Source of the DNA: Atherix ibis
Taxonomy: Eukaryota; Arthropoda; Insecta; Diptera; Athericidae
NCBI GenBank assembly: GCA_958298945.1
Contig: OY282608.1
Location: 81,082,806 to 81,146,805, forward strand
Reading direction: 5' to 3'
Length of the DNA: 64,000 bases
Shown here: piece by piece, positions 44,990-60,600 of the stretch
Layout: every line of letters begins with the position of its first letter
Position numbering within the stretch: the stretch's first letter is position 1
The notes under the pieces: generated by a model
Databases searched by the model: none
What the model saw: the letters and a program-made list of their open reading frames with translations, nothing else
What the model was told of the DNA's origin: nothing
Position numbers and translations under genes: made by a program

Positions 44990-46670
44990 ACAAACAAAAC
45001 CAACAAACCAACAAACCAACAAGACAACAAACCAACAAGCCAACAAACGAACAAACCAACATGCCAACAAACCAACAAACCAACAAACCAACAAACCAAC
45101 AAACCTACAAACCAACAAACCAACAAACAAAAAAACCAACAAACCAACAAACAAACAAACTAACAAACCAACAAACCAACAAACCAACAAACCAACAAAC
45201 CAACAAACCAACAAACCAACAAACCAAAAAACCAACAAACCAACAAACCAACAAACCAACAAACCAACAAACCAACAAACCAACAAACCAACAAACCAAC
45301 GAACCAACAAACAAACAAACCAACAAACCACCAAACCACCAAGCCAACAAGCCAACAAACCAACAAACCAACAAACCAACAAGCCAAAAAACGAACAAAC
45401 CAACAAACAAACGAACCAACAAACCAACAAACAAATTAACCAACAAACGAACAAACCAACAAACTAACAAACCAACAAACCCACAAACCAACAAACCAAC
45501 AAGCCAACAAACCAAAAAACCAACAAACCAACAAACCAACAAACCAACAAACCAACAAACCAACAAACCAACAAACCAACAAACCAACAAACCAACAAAC
45601 AAACAAACCAACAAGTCAACAAACCAACAAACCAACAAGCCAACAAACCAGCAAACCAACAAACGAACAAAACCAACAAACCAACAAGCCAACAAGACAA
45701 CAAACCAACAAACCAACAAACGAACAAACCAACATGCCAACAAACCAACAAACCAACAAACCAACAAACCAACAAAGCAACAAACCAACAAACCTACAAA
45801 CCAACAAACCAACAAAGCAACAAACCAACAAACCAACAAACTAAACAAAACAACAAACCAACAAACCGACAAGCCAACAAACCAACAAGCTAACAAACCA
45901 ACAAACCAACAAACCAACAAACCAACAAACCAACAAACAAACAAACCAACAAACCAACAAGCCGACAAGCCAAGAAACCAACAAGCCAATAACGAACAAA
46001 CCAACAAACCAACAAACCAACAAACCAACAAACCAACAAACCAAAAAACCAACAAGCCAACAATCCAACAAACCAACAAGCCAACAAATTAACAAACGAA
46101 CAAACCACCAAACCAACAAACCAACAAACCAACAAACCAAGAAGCCAACAAGCCAACAAACCAACAAGCCAACAAACAAATAAACCAACAAACCAACAAA
46201 CGAACAAACCAAGAAACCAGCAAACCAACAAACCAACAAACAAAAAGACCAACAAACCAACAAACCAACAAACTAACAAACCAACAAACCAACAAACCAA
46301 CAAACCAACAAACAAACAAACCAACAAACCAACAAACCAATAACGAACAAACCAACAAACCAACAAACCAACAAACCAACAAACCAACAAACCAACAAAC
46401 CAACAAACCAAAAAACCAACAAACGAACAAACCGGCAAACCAACAAACCAACAAACCAACAAACCAACAAGCCAACAAACCAAAAAACCAACAAACCAAC
46501 AAACCAAAAAACCAACAAACCAACAAACCAATACAGAACAAACCAACAAACCAACAAACAAACAAACCAACAAACCAACAAACCAAAAAACCAACAAACG
46601 AACAAACCGGCAAACCAACAAATCAACAAACCAACAAACCAACAAACCAACAAACCAACAAACCAACAAA
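44990..46670 (+). repeat. B2 higher-order unit, internally deleted copy
   Basis: About 45,000-45,830 matches the start of the B2 unit (40,500-41,270; 46,720-47,500). It then jumps at about 45,830 to sequence matching 42,300-44,900. Roughly 1 kb present in the other two copies is missing here, as is the second 422-bp repeat. The right part also matches 44,137-45,150 at offsets of 1,720-1,728 bp; AATACAGAAC lies at 44,804 and 46,532. Confidence 0.8.
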
Positions 46671-49600
46671 CCAACAAACCAACAAACCAACAAACCAGCA
46701 AACCAACAAACAAACAAAACCAACAAACCAACAAACCAACAAGACAACAAACCAACAAGCCAACAAACGAACAAACCAACATGCCAACAAACCAACAAAC
46801 CAACAAACCAACAAACCAACAAACCTACAAACCAACAAACCAACAAACAAAAAAACCAACAAACGAACAAACAAACAAACTAACAAACCAACAAACCAAC
46901 AAACCAACAAACCAACAAACCAACAAACCAACAAACCAAAAAACCAACAAACCAACAAACCAACAAACCAACAAACCAACAAACCAACAAACCAACAAAC
47001 CAACGAACCAACAAACAAACAAACCAACAAACCACCAAACCACCAAACCAAAAAGCCAACAAGCCAACAAACCAACAAACCAACAAACCAACAAGCCAAA
47101 AAACGAACAAACCAACAAACAAACAAACCAACAAACCAACAAACAAATTAACCAACAAACGAACAAACCAACAAACTAACAAACCAACAAACCCACAAAC
47201 CAACAAACCAACAAGCCAACAAACCAAAAAACCAACAAACCAACAAACCAACAAACCAACAAATCAACAAACCAACAAACCAACAAACCAACAAACCAAC
47301 AAACCAACAAACAAACAAACCAACAAGTCAACAAACCAACAAACCAACAAGCCAACAAACCAGCAAACCAACAAACGAACAAAACCAACAAACCAACAAG
47401 CCAACAAGACAACAAACCAACAAACCAACAAACGAACAAACCAACATGCCAACAAACCAACAAACCAACAAACCAACAAACCAACAAAGCAACAAACCTA
47501 CAAACCAACAAACCAAAAAACAAAAAAATCAACAAACGAACAAACAAACAAACTAACAAACCAACAAACCAACAAACCAACAAACCAAAAAACCAACAAA
47601 CAAACAAACCAACAAACCAACAAACCAACAAACCGACAAACCAACAAACCAACAAACAAGCAAACCAACAAACCACCAAACCACCAAACCAACAAACCAA
47701 CAAGCCAAAAAACCAACAAGCCAACAAACCAACAAACAAACAAACTAACAAACGAACAAGCCAACAAGCCAACAAAGCAACAAGCCAATAACGAACAAAC
47801 CAACAAACCAACAAACCAACAAACCAACAAACCAACAAACCAACAAACCAACAAACCAACCAGCCAACAAGCCAACAAACCAACAAGCCAACAAATGAAC
47901 AAACGAACAAACCAACAAACCAACAAACCAACAAACCAACAAACCAACAAACCAACAAACCAACAAACAAACAAACCAACAAACCAACAAGCCAACAAGC
48001 CAACAAACCAACAAGCCAATAACGAACAAACCAACAAGCCAACAAATGAACAAACGAACAAACCAACAAACCAACAAACCAACAAACCAACAAACCAACA
48101 AACAAACAAGCCAACAAACGAACAAACGAACAAACCAACAAACCAACAAATAAACAAACCAACAAACCAACAAACGAACAAACCAACAAACCAACAAACC
48201 AACAAAACAACAAACCAACAAACCAACAAACCAACAATCCAACAAACCAACAAACCAACAAACCAACAAACCAACAAACCAACAAACCAACAAACCAACA
48301 AACCAACAAACCAACAAGCCAACAAGCCAACAAACCAACAAGCCAACAAACGAACAAACGAACAAACCAACAAACCAACAAACAAATAAACCAACAAACC
48401 AATAAACCAACAAACCAACAAACCAACAAACCAACAAACCAACAAACCAACAAACCAACAAACCAACAAACCAACAAACCTACAAACCAACAAACCAACA
48501 AAGCAACAAACCAACAAACCAACAAACTAAACAAAACAACAAACCAACAAACCGACAAGCCAACAAACCAACAAGCTAACAAACCAACAAACCAACAAAC
48601 CAACAAACCAACAAACCAACAAACAAACAAACCAACAAACCAACAAGCCGACAAGCCAAGAAACCAACAAGCCAATAACGAACAAACCAACAAACCAACA
48701 AACCAACAAACCAACAAACCAACAAACCAAAAAACCAACAAGCCAACAATCCAACAAACCAACAAGCCAACAAATTAACAAACGAACAAACCACCAAACC
48801 AACAAACCAACAAACCAACAAACCAAGAAGCCAACAAACCAACAAGCCAACAAACAAATAAACCAACAAACCAACAAACGAACAAACCAAGAAACCAGCA
48901 AACCAACAAACCAACAAACAAAAAGACCAACAAACCAACAAACCAACAAACTAACAAACCAACAAACCAACAAACCAACAAACCAACAAACAAACAAACC
49001 AACAAACCAACAAACCAATAACGAACAAACCAACAAACCAACAAACCAACAAACCAACAAACCAACAAACCAACAAACCAACAAACCAAAAAACCAACAA
49101 ACGAACAAACCGGCAAACCAACAAACCAACAAACCAACAAGCCAACAAACCAAAAAACCAACAAACCAACAAACCAAAAAACCAACAAACCAAGAAACCA
49201 ACAAACCAATAACGAACAAACCAACAAACCAACAAACAAACAAACCAACAAACCAACAAACCAAAAAACCAACAAACGAACAAACCGGCAAACCAACAAA
49301 CCAACAAACCAACAAGCCAACAAACCAAAAAACTAACAAACCAACAAACCAGAAAACCAACAAACCAACAAACCAACAAACCAACAACCCAACAAACCAA
49401 CAAACCAACAAACCAACAAACCAACAAACCAACAAACCAACAAACCAACAAACCAACAAACCAACAAACCAACAAACCAACAAACCAACAAACCAACACG
49501 CCAACAAGCCAACAAACCATCAAGCCAACAAACGAACAAGCCAACAAACAAACAAACCATCAAATAAACAAACCAACAAGCCAACAAACCAACAAACCAA

Positions 49601-50690
49601 CAAACCAACAAACCAACAATCCAACAAACCAACAAACCAACAAACCAACAAACCAACAAACCAACAAACCAACAAACCAACAAACCAACAAACCAACAAG
49701 CCAACAAGCCAACAAACCAACAAGCCAACAAACGAACAAACGAACAAACCAACAAACCAACAAACAAATAAACCAACAAACCAATAAACCAACAAACCAA
49801 CAAACCAACAAACCAACAAACCAACAAACCAACAAACCAACAAACCAACAAACCAACAAACCTACAAACCAACAAACCAACAAAGCAACAAACCAACAAA
49901 CCAACAAACTAAACAAAACAACAAACCAACAAACCGACAAGCCAACAAACCAACAAGCTAACAAACCAACAAACCAACAAACCAACAAACCAACAACCCA
50001 ACAAACAAACAAACCAACAAACCAACAAGCCGACAAGCCAAGAAACCAACAAGCCAATAACGAACAAACCAACAAACCAACAAACCAACAAACCAACAAA
50101 CCAACAAACCAAAAAACCAACAAGCCAACAATCCAACAAACCAACAAGCCAACAAATTATCAAACGAACAAACCACCAAACCAACAAACCAACAAACCAA
50201 CAAACCAAGAAGCCAACAAGCCAACAAACCAACAAGCCAACAAACAAATAAACCAACAAACCAACAAACGAACAAACCAAGAAACCAGCAAACCAACAAA
50301 CCAACAAACAAAAAGACCAACAAACCAACAAACCAACAAACTAACAAACCAACAAACCAACAAACCAACAAACCAACAAACAAACAAACCAACAAACCAA
50401 CAAACCAATAACGAACAAACCAACAAACCAACAAACCAACAAACCAACAAACCAACAAACCAACAAACCAACAAACCAAAAAACCAACAAACGAACAAAC
50501 CGGCAAACCAACAAACCAACAAACCAACAAGCCAACAAACCAAAAAACCAACAAACCAACAAACCAAAAAACCAACAAACCAACAAACCAACAAACCAAT
50601 ACAGAACAAACCAACAAACCAACAAACAAACAAACCAACAAACCAACAAACCAAAAAACCAACAAACGAACAAACCGGCAAACCAACAAA
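46671..50690 (+). repeat. B2 higher-order unit, copy 3
   Basis: This is the partner of 40,445-44,890, with one copy of the 422-bp segment. It starts where AAACCAGC precedes AAACAAACAAAACC and diverges after the ACCGGC site at 50,675, where copy 1 goes to AAACCAGC and this copy continues in canonical monomers to ACGCC. It contains A-like islands at about 47,870-48,480 and 49,690-49,850. Confidence 0.87.
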
Positions 50691-51115
50691 CCAACAAACC
50701 AACAAACCAACAAACCAACAAACCAACAAACCAACAAACCAACAAACCAACAAACCAACAAACCAACAAACCAACAAACCAACAAACCAACAAACCAACA
50801 AACCAACACGCCAACAAGCCAACAAACCATCAAGCCAACAAACGAACAAGCCAACAAACAAACAAACCATCAAATAAACAAACCAACAAGCCAACAAACC
50901 AACAAACCAACAGACCAACAAGCAAGCAAACCAACAAACCAATAAACCAACAAACCAACAAACCAACAAATTAACAAATAAACAAACCAACAAACCAGCA
51001 AACCAACAAACAAACAAAACCAACAAACCAACAAGCCAACAAGACAACAAACCAACAAGCCAACAAACGAACAAACCAACATGCCAACTAACCAACAAAC
51101 CAACAAACCAACAAA

Positions 51116-54100
51116 CCAACAAACCTACAAACCGACAAACCAACAAACAAAAAAACCAACGAACGAACAAACAAACAAACTAACAAACCAACAAACCAAC
51201 AAACCAACAAACCAACAAACCAACAAACCTACAAACCAAAAAACCAACAAACCAACAAACCAACAAACCAACAAACCAACAAACAAACAAACCAACAAAC
51301 CAACGAACCAACAAACAAACAAACCAACAAACCACCAAACCATCAAACCAAAAAACCAACAAGCCAACAAACAAACAAACCAACAAACCAACAAGCCAAC
51401 AAACCAACCAACAAACAAACCAACAAACCAACAAACAAATTAATTAACAAACGAACAAACCTACAAACTAACAAACCAACAAACCAACAAACCAACAACC
51501 CAACAAACCAACAAGCCAACAAACCAAAAAACCAACAAACCAACAAACCAACAAACCAACAAACCAACAAACCAACAAACAAACAAGTCAACAAACTAAC
51601 AAACCAACAAGCCAACAAACCAGCAAACCAACCAACGAACAAAACCAAAAAACCAACAAGCCAATAAGACAACAAACCCACAAACCAACAAACGAACAAG
51701 CCAACAAACCAACAAACCAACAAACCAACAAACCAACAAACAAACAAACCAACAAGTCAACAAACCAACAAACCAACAAGCCAACAAACAAACAAACCAA
51801 CAAACAAACAAACCAACAAGCCAACAAACCAACAAACCAACAAGCAAGCAAACCAACAAACCAATAAACCAACAAACCAACAAACCAACAAACTAACAAA
51901 CCAACAAACCAACAAACCAGCAAACCAACAAACAAACAAAACCAACAAACCAACAAACCAACAAGACAACAAACCATCAAGCCAACAAACGAACAAACCA
52001 ACATGCCAACAAACCAACAAACCAACAAACCAACAAACCAACAAACCAACAAACCAACAAACCTACAAACCAACAAACCAACAAACAAAAAAACCAACAA
52101 ACGAATAAACAAACAAACTAACAAACCAACAAACCAACAATCCAACAAACCAACAAACCAACAAACCAAAAAACCAACAAACCAACAAACCAACAAACCA
52201 ACAAACCAACAAACCAACAAACCAACAAACCAACGAACCAACAAACAAACAAACCAACAAACCACCAAACCACCAAACCAAAAAGCCAACAAGCCAACAA
52301 ACCAACAAACCAACAAACCAACAAGCCAACAAACGAACAAACCAACAAACAAACAAACCAACAAACAAATTAACCAACAAACGAACAAACCAACAAACTA
52401 ACAAACCAACAAACCCACAAACCAACAAACCAAAAAGCCAACAAACCAAAAAACCAACAAACCAACAAACCAACAAACCAACAAACCAACAAACCAACAA
52501 ACCAACAAACCAACAAACCAACAAACCAACAAACCAACAAACCAACAAACCAACAAACCAACAAACCAACAAACCAACAAACAAACAAACCAACAAGTCA
52601 ACAAACCAACAAACCAACAAGCCAACAAACCAGCAAACCAACAAACAAACAAAACCAACAAACCAACAAGCCAACAAGACAACAAACCAATAAACCAACA
52701 AACGAACAAACCAACATGCCAACAAACCAACAAACCAACAAACCAACAAACCAACAAACCAACAAACCTACAAACCAACAAAATAACAAACAAAAAAACC
52801 AACAAACGAACAAACAAACAAACTAACAAACCAACAAACCAACAAACCAACAAACCAACAAACCAACAAACCAACAAACCAACAAAGCAAAAAACCAACA
52901 AACAAACAAACAAACAAACCAACAAGTCAACAAACCAACAAACCAACAAGCCAATAAACCAACAAACCAACAAACCTACAAACCAACAAACCAACAAACA
53001 AAAAAACCAACAAACGAACAAACAAACAAACTAACAAACCAACAAACCAACAAACCAACAAACCAACAAACCAACAAACCAAAAAACCAACAAACCAACA
53101 AACCAACAAACCAACAAACCAACAAACCAACAAACCAACAAACCAACAAACCAACGAACCAACAAACAAACAAACCAACAAACCACCAAACCACCAAACC
53201 AAAAAGCCAACAAGCCAACAAACCAACAAACCAACAAACCAACAAGCCAACAAACGAACAAACCAACAAACAAACAAACCAACAAACAAATTAACCAACA
53301 AACGAACAAACCAACAAACTAACAAACCAACAAACCCACAAACCAACAAACCAAAAAGCCAACAAACCAAAAAACCAACAAACCAACAAACCAACAAACC
53401 AACAAACCAACAAACCAACAAACCAACAAACCAACAAACCAACAAACCAACAAACCAACAAACCAACAAACCAACAAACAAACAAACCAATAAGTCAACA
53501 AACCAACAAACCAACAAGCCAACAAACCAGCAAACCAACAAACAAACAAAACCAACAAACCAACAAGCCAACAAGACAACAAACCAATAAACCAACAAAC
53601 GAACAAACCAACATGCCAACAAACCAACAAACCAACAAACCAACAAATCAACAAACCAACAAACCTACAAACCAACAAAATAACAAACAAAAAAACCAAC
53701 AAACGAACAAACAAACAAACTAACAAACCAACAAACCAACAAACCAACAAACCAACAAACCAACAAACCAACAAAGCAAAAAACCAACAAACAAACAAAC
53801 AAACAAACCAACAAACCAACAAACCAACAAACCAACAAACAAACAAACCAACAAACCACCAAACCACCACACCAACAAACCAACAAGCCAACAAACCAAC
53901 AAACCAACAAACCAACAAGCCAACAAACGAACAAACCAACAAACCAACAAACAAATTAACCAACAAACCAACAAGCCAACAAACCAACAAACCAACAAGC
54001 CAACAAGCCAACAAACCAACAAACAAACAAACCAACAAACCAACAAACCAACAAACCAACAAACAAACAAACAAACAAACCAACAGGCCAACAAACCAAC

Positions 54101-56603
54101 AAACCAACAAACGAACAAACCAACAAACTAACAAACCAGCAAACCAACAAACCAACAAACCAACAAACCAACAAGCCAACAAACCAAAAAATCAACAAAC
54201 CAACAAACCAACAAACCAACAAACCAACAAACCAACAAACCAACAAACCAACAAACCAACAAACCAACAAACCAACAAACAAACAAACCAACAAACCAAC
54301 AAACCAACAAACCAACAAGCAAACTAACCAACAAACCAACAAGCCAATAAAGGAACAAACCAACAGACAAACAAACCAACAAACCTACAGACAAACAAGT
54401 CAACAAACCAACAAACCAACAAGCCAACAAACCAACAAACCAACAAACCAACAAACCGACAAACAAATAAACCAACAAACCAACAAACCAACAACCCAAC
54501 AAGCCAACAAACCAACAAACCAACAAGCCAACAAACGAACAAACGAACAAACCAACAAACCAACAAATAAACAAACCAACAAACCAACAAACCAACAAAC
54601 GAACAAACCAACAAACCAACAAACCAACAAACCAACAATCCAAAAACCAACAAACCAACAAACCAACAAACCAACAAACCAACAAACCAACAAACCAACA
54701 AACCAACAAGCCAACAAGCCAACAAACCAACAAGCCAACAAACGAACAAACGAACAAACCAACAAACCAACAAACAAATAAACCAACAAACCAATTAACC
54801 AACAAACCAACAAACCAACAAACCAACAAACCAACAAACCAACAAAACTACAAACCATCAAACCAACAAACCAACAAACCAACAAACCAACAAACAAACA
54901 AAACAACAAACCAACAAACCGACAAGCCAACAAACCAACAAGCCAACAAACCAACAAACCAACAAACCAACAAACCAACGAACAAACAAACCAACAAACC
55001 AACAAGCCGACAAGCCAAGAAACCAACAAGCCAATAACGAACAAACCAACAAACCAACAAACCAACAAACCAACAAACCAACAAACATACAAACCAACAA
55101 ACCAACAAACCAACAAACCAAAAAACCAACAAGCCAACAATCCAACAAACCAACAAGCCAACAAATTAACAAACGAACAAACCATTAAACCAACAAACCA
55201 ACAAACCAACAAACCAACAAGCCAACAAGCCAACAAACCAACAAGCCAACAAACGAACAAACGAACAAACCAACAAACCAACAAACAAATAAACCAACAA
55301 ACCAACAAACCAACAAACCAGCAAACCAACAAACCAACAAACCAAAAGACCAGCAAACCAACAAACTAACAAACCAACAAACCAACAAACCAACAAACCA
55401 ACAAACAAACAAACCAACAAACCAATAACGAACAAACCAACAAACCAATAACGAACAAACCAACACAAACCAACAAACCAACAAACCAACAAACCAAAAA
55501 ACTAACAAACGAACAAACCGGCAAACCAACAAACCAACAAACCAACAAACCAAAAAACCAACAAACCAACAAACCAAAAAACCAACAAACCAATAAACCG
55601 ACAACCCAACAAACCAACAAACCAACAAACCAAAAAACCAACAAACAAACAAACCAACAAACCAACACACCAACAAACCAACAAACCAACAAACCAACAA
55701 ACCAACAAACTAACAAACCAACCAGCCAACAAGCCAACAAACCAACAAGCCAACAAACGAACAAGCCAACAAACAAACAAACCAACAAACAAACAAACCA
55801 ACAAGCCAACAAACCGACAAACCAACAAACCAACAAGCAAGCAAACCAACAAACCAATAAAGCAACAAACCAATAAACCAACAAACCAACAAACCAACAA
55901 ACCAACAAACCAACAAACCAACAAGCCAACAAGCCAACAAGCCAACAAACCAACAAACCAACAAACCAACAAACTAACAAACCAACAAACCAACAAACCA
56001 ACAAACTAACAAACCAACCAGCCAACAAGCCAACAAACCAACAAGCCAACAAACGAACAAGCCAACAAACAAACAAACCAACAAACAAACAAACCAACAA
56101 GCCAACAAACCGACAAACCAACAAACCAACAAGCAAGCAAACCAACCAACCAATAAAGCAACAAACCAATAAACCAACAAACCAACAAACCAACAAACCA
56201 ACAAACCAACAAACCAACAAGCCAACAAGCCAACAAGCCAACAAACCAACAAACCAACAAACCAACAAACTAACAAACCAACAAACCAACAAACCAACAA
56301 ACGAACAAACTAACAAACCAACAAACCAACAAACCAATAAACCAACAAACTAACAAACCAACAAACCAACAAACCAGCAAACCAACAAACGAACAAAACC
56401 AACAAACCAACAAGCCAACAAGACAACAAACCAACAAGCCAACAAACGAACAAACCAACATGCCAACAAACCAACAAACCAACAAACCAACAAACCAACA
56501 AACCTACAAACCAACAAACCAACAAACAAAAAAACCAACAAACGAACAAACAAAGAAACTAACAAACCAACAAACCAACAAACCAACAAACCAACAAACC
56601 AAA
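51116..56603 (+). repeat. Left copy of a 5.5-kb near-identical duplication
   Basis: This segment matches about 57,597-63,084. The offset is 6,481 bp at both ends and 6,473 bp from about 52,600 to 56,000, meaning one 8-bp monomer more in the left copy over part of the length and the reverse later. One difference is ACGAACGAAC here versus ATGAACGAAC in the right copy near the left edge, a CG-to-TG change. Rare variants such as AAAGGAAC, ACAATTC and ACATACAAACC-type monomers support the alignment. Confidence 0.92.
52060..53900 (+). repeat. Higher-order repeat, period about 0.9 kb
   Basis: The module AAGACAACAAACCAATAAACC is found at 52,691 and 53,588, an offset of 897 bp, with matching AACATGCC, AAACCTAC, AAAATAAC and AAAGCAAAAAACC variants downstream. 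Offsets of 912-921 bp nearer the left end show gain of two or three monomers. The pair is itself duplicated at 59,164 and 60,061. Confidence 0.85.
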
Positions 56604-57600
56604 AAACCAACAAACCAACAAACCAACAAACCAACAATTCAACAAACCAACAAACCAACAAACCAACAAACCAACGAACCAACAAACAAACAAACCAACA
56701 AACCACCAAACCACCAAACCAACAAACCAACAAGCCAACAAACCAACAAACCAACAAACCAACAAGCCAACTAACGAACAAACCAACAAACAAACAAACC
56801 AACAAACCAACAAACAAATTAACCAACAAACCAACAAGCCAACGTACCAACAAACCAACAAGCCAACAAGCCAACAAACCAACAAACAAATAAACTAACA
56901 AACCAACAAACCAACAAACCAACAAACCAACAAACCAACAAACCAACAAACCAACAAGCCAACAAACCAAGAAATCAACAAACGAACAAACCAACAAACT
57001 AACAAACCAATAAACCAACAAACCAACAAACCAACAAACCCACAAACCAACAAATCAACAAGCCAACAAACCAAAAACCAACAAACCAACAAACCAACAA
57101 ACCAACAAACCAACAAACCAACAAACAAACAAACCAACAAACCAACAAACCAACAAACCAACAAGCCAACAAACCAACAAACCAACAAGCCAATAAACGA
57201 ACAAACCAACAGACAAACAAACCAACAAACCTACAAACAAACAAGTCAACAAACCAACAAACCAACAAGCCAACAAACCAACAAACCAACAAACCAACAA
57301 ACCGGCAAACAAATTAACCAACAAACCAACAAACCGACAAACCAACAAGCCAACAAACCAATAATCCAATAAACCAACAAACAAATAAACCAACAAACCA
57401 ACAAACCAACAAACCAACAAACCAACAAACCAACAAACCAACAAACCAACAAACGAACAAGCCAACCAACCAACAAACGAACAAACCAACAAACCAACAA
57501 ACCACAAACCAACAAGGCAAGAAACCAACAAACCAACAAGCCAAAAACCAACAAAACCAACAAACCAACAAGCCAACAAGACAACAAACCAACAAGCCAA
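56603..57600 (+). repeat. Spacer satellite between the two 5.5-kb copies
   Basis: About 1 kb of B-type monomers lies between the duplicated segments. It is not absent from the family: the AAACAGAC/AAACCTAC/AAGTCAAC module near 57,210-57,250 resembles 54,360-54,400. It carries its own rare forms, including AACGTACC near 56,842, AACCACAAACCAACAAGG near 57,503 and ACCGGCAAACAAATTAACC near 57,301. Confidence 0.7.
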
Positions 57601-60600
57601 CAAACCTACAAACCAACAAACCAACAAACAAAAAAACCAATGAACGAACAAACAAACAAACTAACAAACCAACAAACCAACAAACCAACAAACCAACAAA
57701 CCAACAAACCTACAAACCAAAAAACCAACAAACCAACAAACCAACAAACCAACAAACCAACAAACAAACAAACCAACAAACCAACGAACCAACAAACAAA
57801 CAAACCAACAAACCACCAAACCATCAAACCAAAAAACCAACAAGCCAACAAACAAACAAACCAACAAACCAACAAGCCAACAAACCAACCAACAAACAAA
57901 CCAACAAACCAACAAACAAATTAATTAACAAACGAACAAACCTACAAACTAACAAACCAACAAACCAACAAACCAACAACCCAACAAACCAACAAGCCAA
58001 CAAACCAAAAAACCAACAAACCAACAAACCAACAAACCAACAAACCAACAAACCAACAAACAAACAAGTCAACAAACTAACAAACCAACAAGCCAACAAA
58101 CCAGCAAACCAACCAACGAACAAAACCAAAAAACCAACAAGCCAATAAGACAACAAACCCACAAACCAACAAACGAACAAGCCAACAAACCAACAAACCA
58201 ACAAACCAACAAACCAACAAACAAACAAACCAACAAGTCAACAAACCAACAAACCAACAAGCCAACAAACAAACAAACCAACAAACAAACAAACCAACAA
58301 GCCAACAAACCAACAAACCAACAAGCAAGCAAACCAACAAACCAATAAACCAACAAACCAACAAACCAACAAACTAACAAACCAACAAACCAACAAACCA
58401 GCAAACCAACAAACAAACAAAACCAACAAACCAACAAACCAACAAGACAACAAACCATCAAGCCAACAAACGAACAAACCAACATGCCAACAAACCAACA
58501 AACCAACAAACCAACAAACCAACAAACCAACAAACCAACAAACCTACAAACCAACAAACCAACAAACAAAAAAACCAACAAACGAATAAACAAACAAACT
58601 AACAAACCAACAAACCAACAATCCAACAAACCAACAAACCAACAAACCAAAAAACCAACAAACCAACAAACCAACAAACCAACAAACCAACAAACCAACA
58701 AACCAACAAACCAACGAACCAACAAACAAACAAACCAACAAACCACCAAACCACCAAACCAAAAAGCCAACAAGCCAACAAACCAACAAACCAACAAACC
58801 AACAAGCCAACAAACGAACAAACCAACAAACAAACAAACCAACAAACAAATTAACCAACAAACGAACAAACCAACAAACTAACAAACCAACAAACCCACA
58901 AACCAACAAACCAAAAAGCCAACAAACCAAAAAACCAACAAACCAACAAACCAACAAACCAACAAACCAACAAACCAACAAACCAACAAACCAACAAACC
59001 AACAAACCAACAAACCAACAAACCAACAAACCAACAAACCAACAAACCAACAAACCAACAAACAAACAAGTCAACAAACCAACAAACCAACAAGCCAACA
59101 AACCAGCAAACCAACAAACAAACAAAACCAACAAACCAACAAGCCAACAAGACAACAAACCAATAAACCAACAAACGAACAAACCAACATGCCAACAAAC
59201 CAACAAACCAACAAACCAACAAACCAACAAACCAACAAACCTACAAACCAACAAAATAACAAACAAAAAAACCAACAAACGAACAAACAAACAAACTAAC
59301 AAACCAACAAACCAACAAACCAACAAACCAACAAACCAACAAACCAACAAAGCAAAAAACCAACAAACAAACAAACAAACAAACCAACAAGTCAACAAAC
59401 CAACAAACCAACAAGCCAATAAACCAACAAACCAACAAACCTACAAACCAACAAACCAACAAACAAAAAAACCAACAAACGAACAAACAAACAAACTAAC
59501 AAACCAACAAACCAACAAACCAACAAACCAACAAACCAACAAACCAAAAAACCAACAAACCAACAAACCAACAAACCAACAAACCAACAAACCAACAAAC
59601 CAACAAACCAACGAACCAACAAACAAACAAACCAACAAACCACCAAACCACCAAACCAAAAAGCCAACAAGCCAACAAACCAACAAACCAACAAACCAAC
59701 AAGCCAACAAACGAACAAACCAACAAACAAACAAACCAACAAACAAATTAACCAACAAACGAACAAACCAACAAACTAACAAACCAACAAACCCACAAAC
59801 CAACAAACCAAAAAGCCAACAAACCAAAAAACCAACAAACCAACAAACCAACAAACCAACAAACCAACAAACCAACAAACCAACAAACCAACAAACCAAC
59901 AAACCAACAAACCAACAAACCAACAAACCAACAAACCAACAAACCAACAAACAAACAAACCAATAAGTCAACAAACCAACAAACCAACAAGCCAACAAAC
60001 CAGCAAACCAACAAACAAACAAAACCAACAAACCAACAAGCCAACAAGACAACAAACCAATAAACCAACAAACGAACAAACCAACATGCCAACAAACCAA
60101 CAAACCAACAAACCAACAAATCAACAAACCAACAAACCTACAAACCAACAAAATAACAAACAAAAAAACCAACAAACGAACAAACAAACAAACTAACAAA
60201 CCAACAAACCAACAAACCAACAAACCAACAAACCAACAAACCAACAAAGCAAAAAACCAACAAACAAACAAACAAACAAACCAACAAACCAACAAACCAA
60301 CAAACCAACAAACAAACAAACCAACAAACCACCAAACCACCACACCAACAAACCAACAAGCCAACAAACCAACAAACCAACAAACCAACAAGCCAACAAA
60401 CGAACAAACCAACAAACCAACAAACAAATTAACCAACAAACCAACAAGCCAACAAACCAACAAACCAACAAGCCAACAAGCCAACAAACCAACAAACAAA
60501 CAAACCAACAAACCAACAAACCAACAAACCAACAAACAAACAAACAAACAAACCAACAGGCCAACAAACCAACAAACCAACAAACGAACAAACCAACAAA

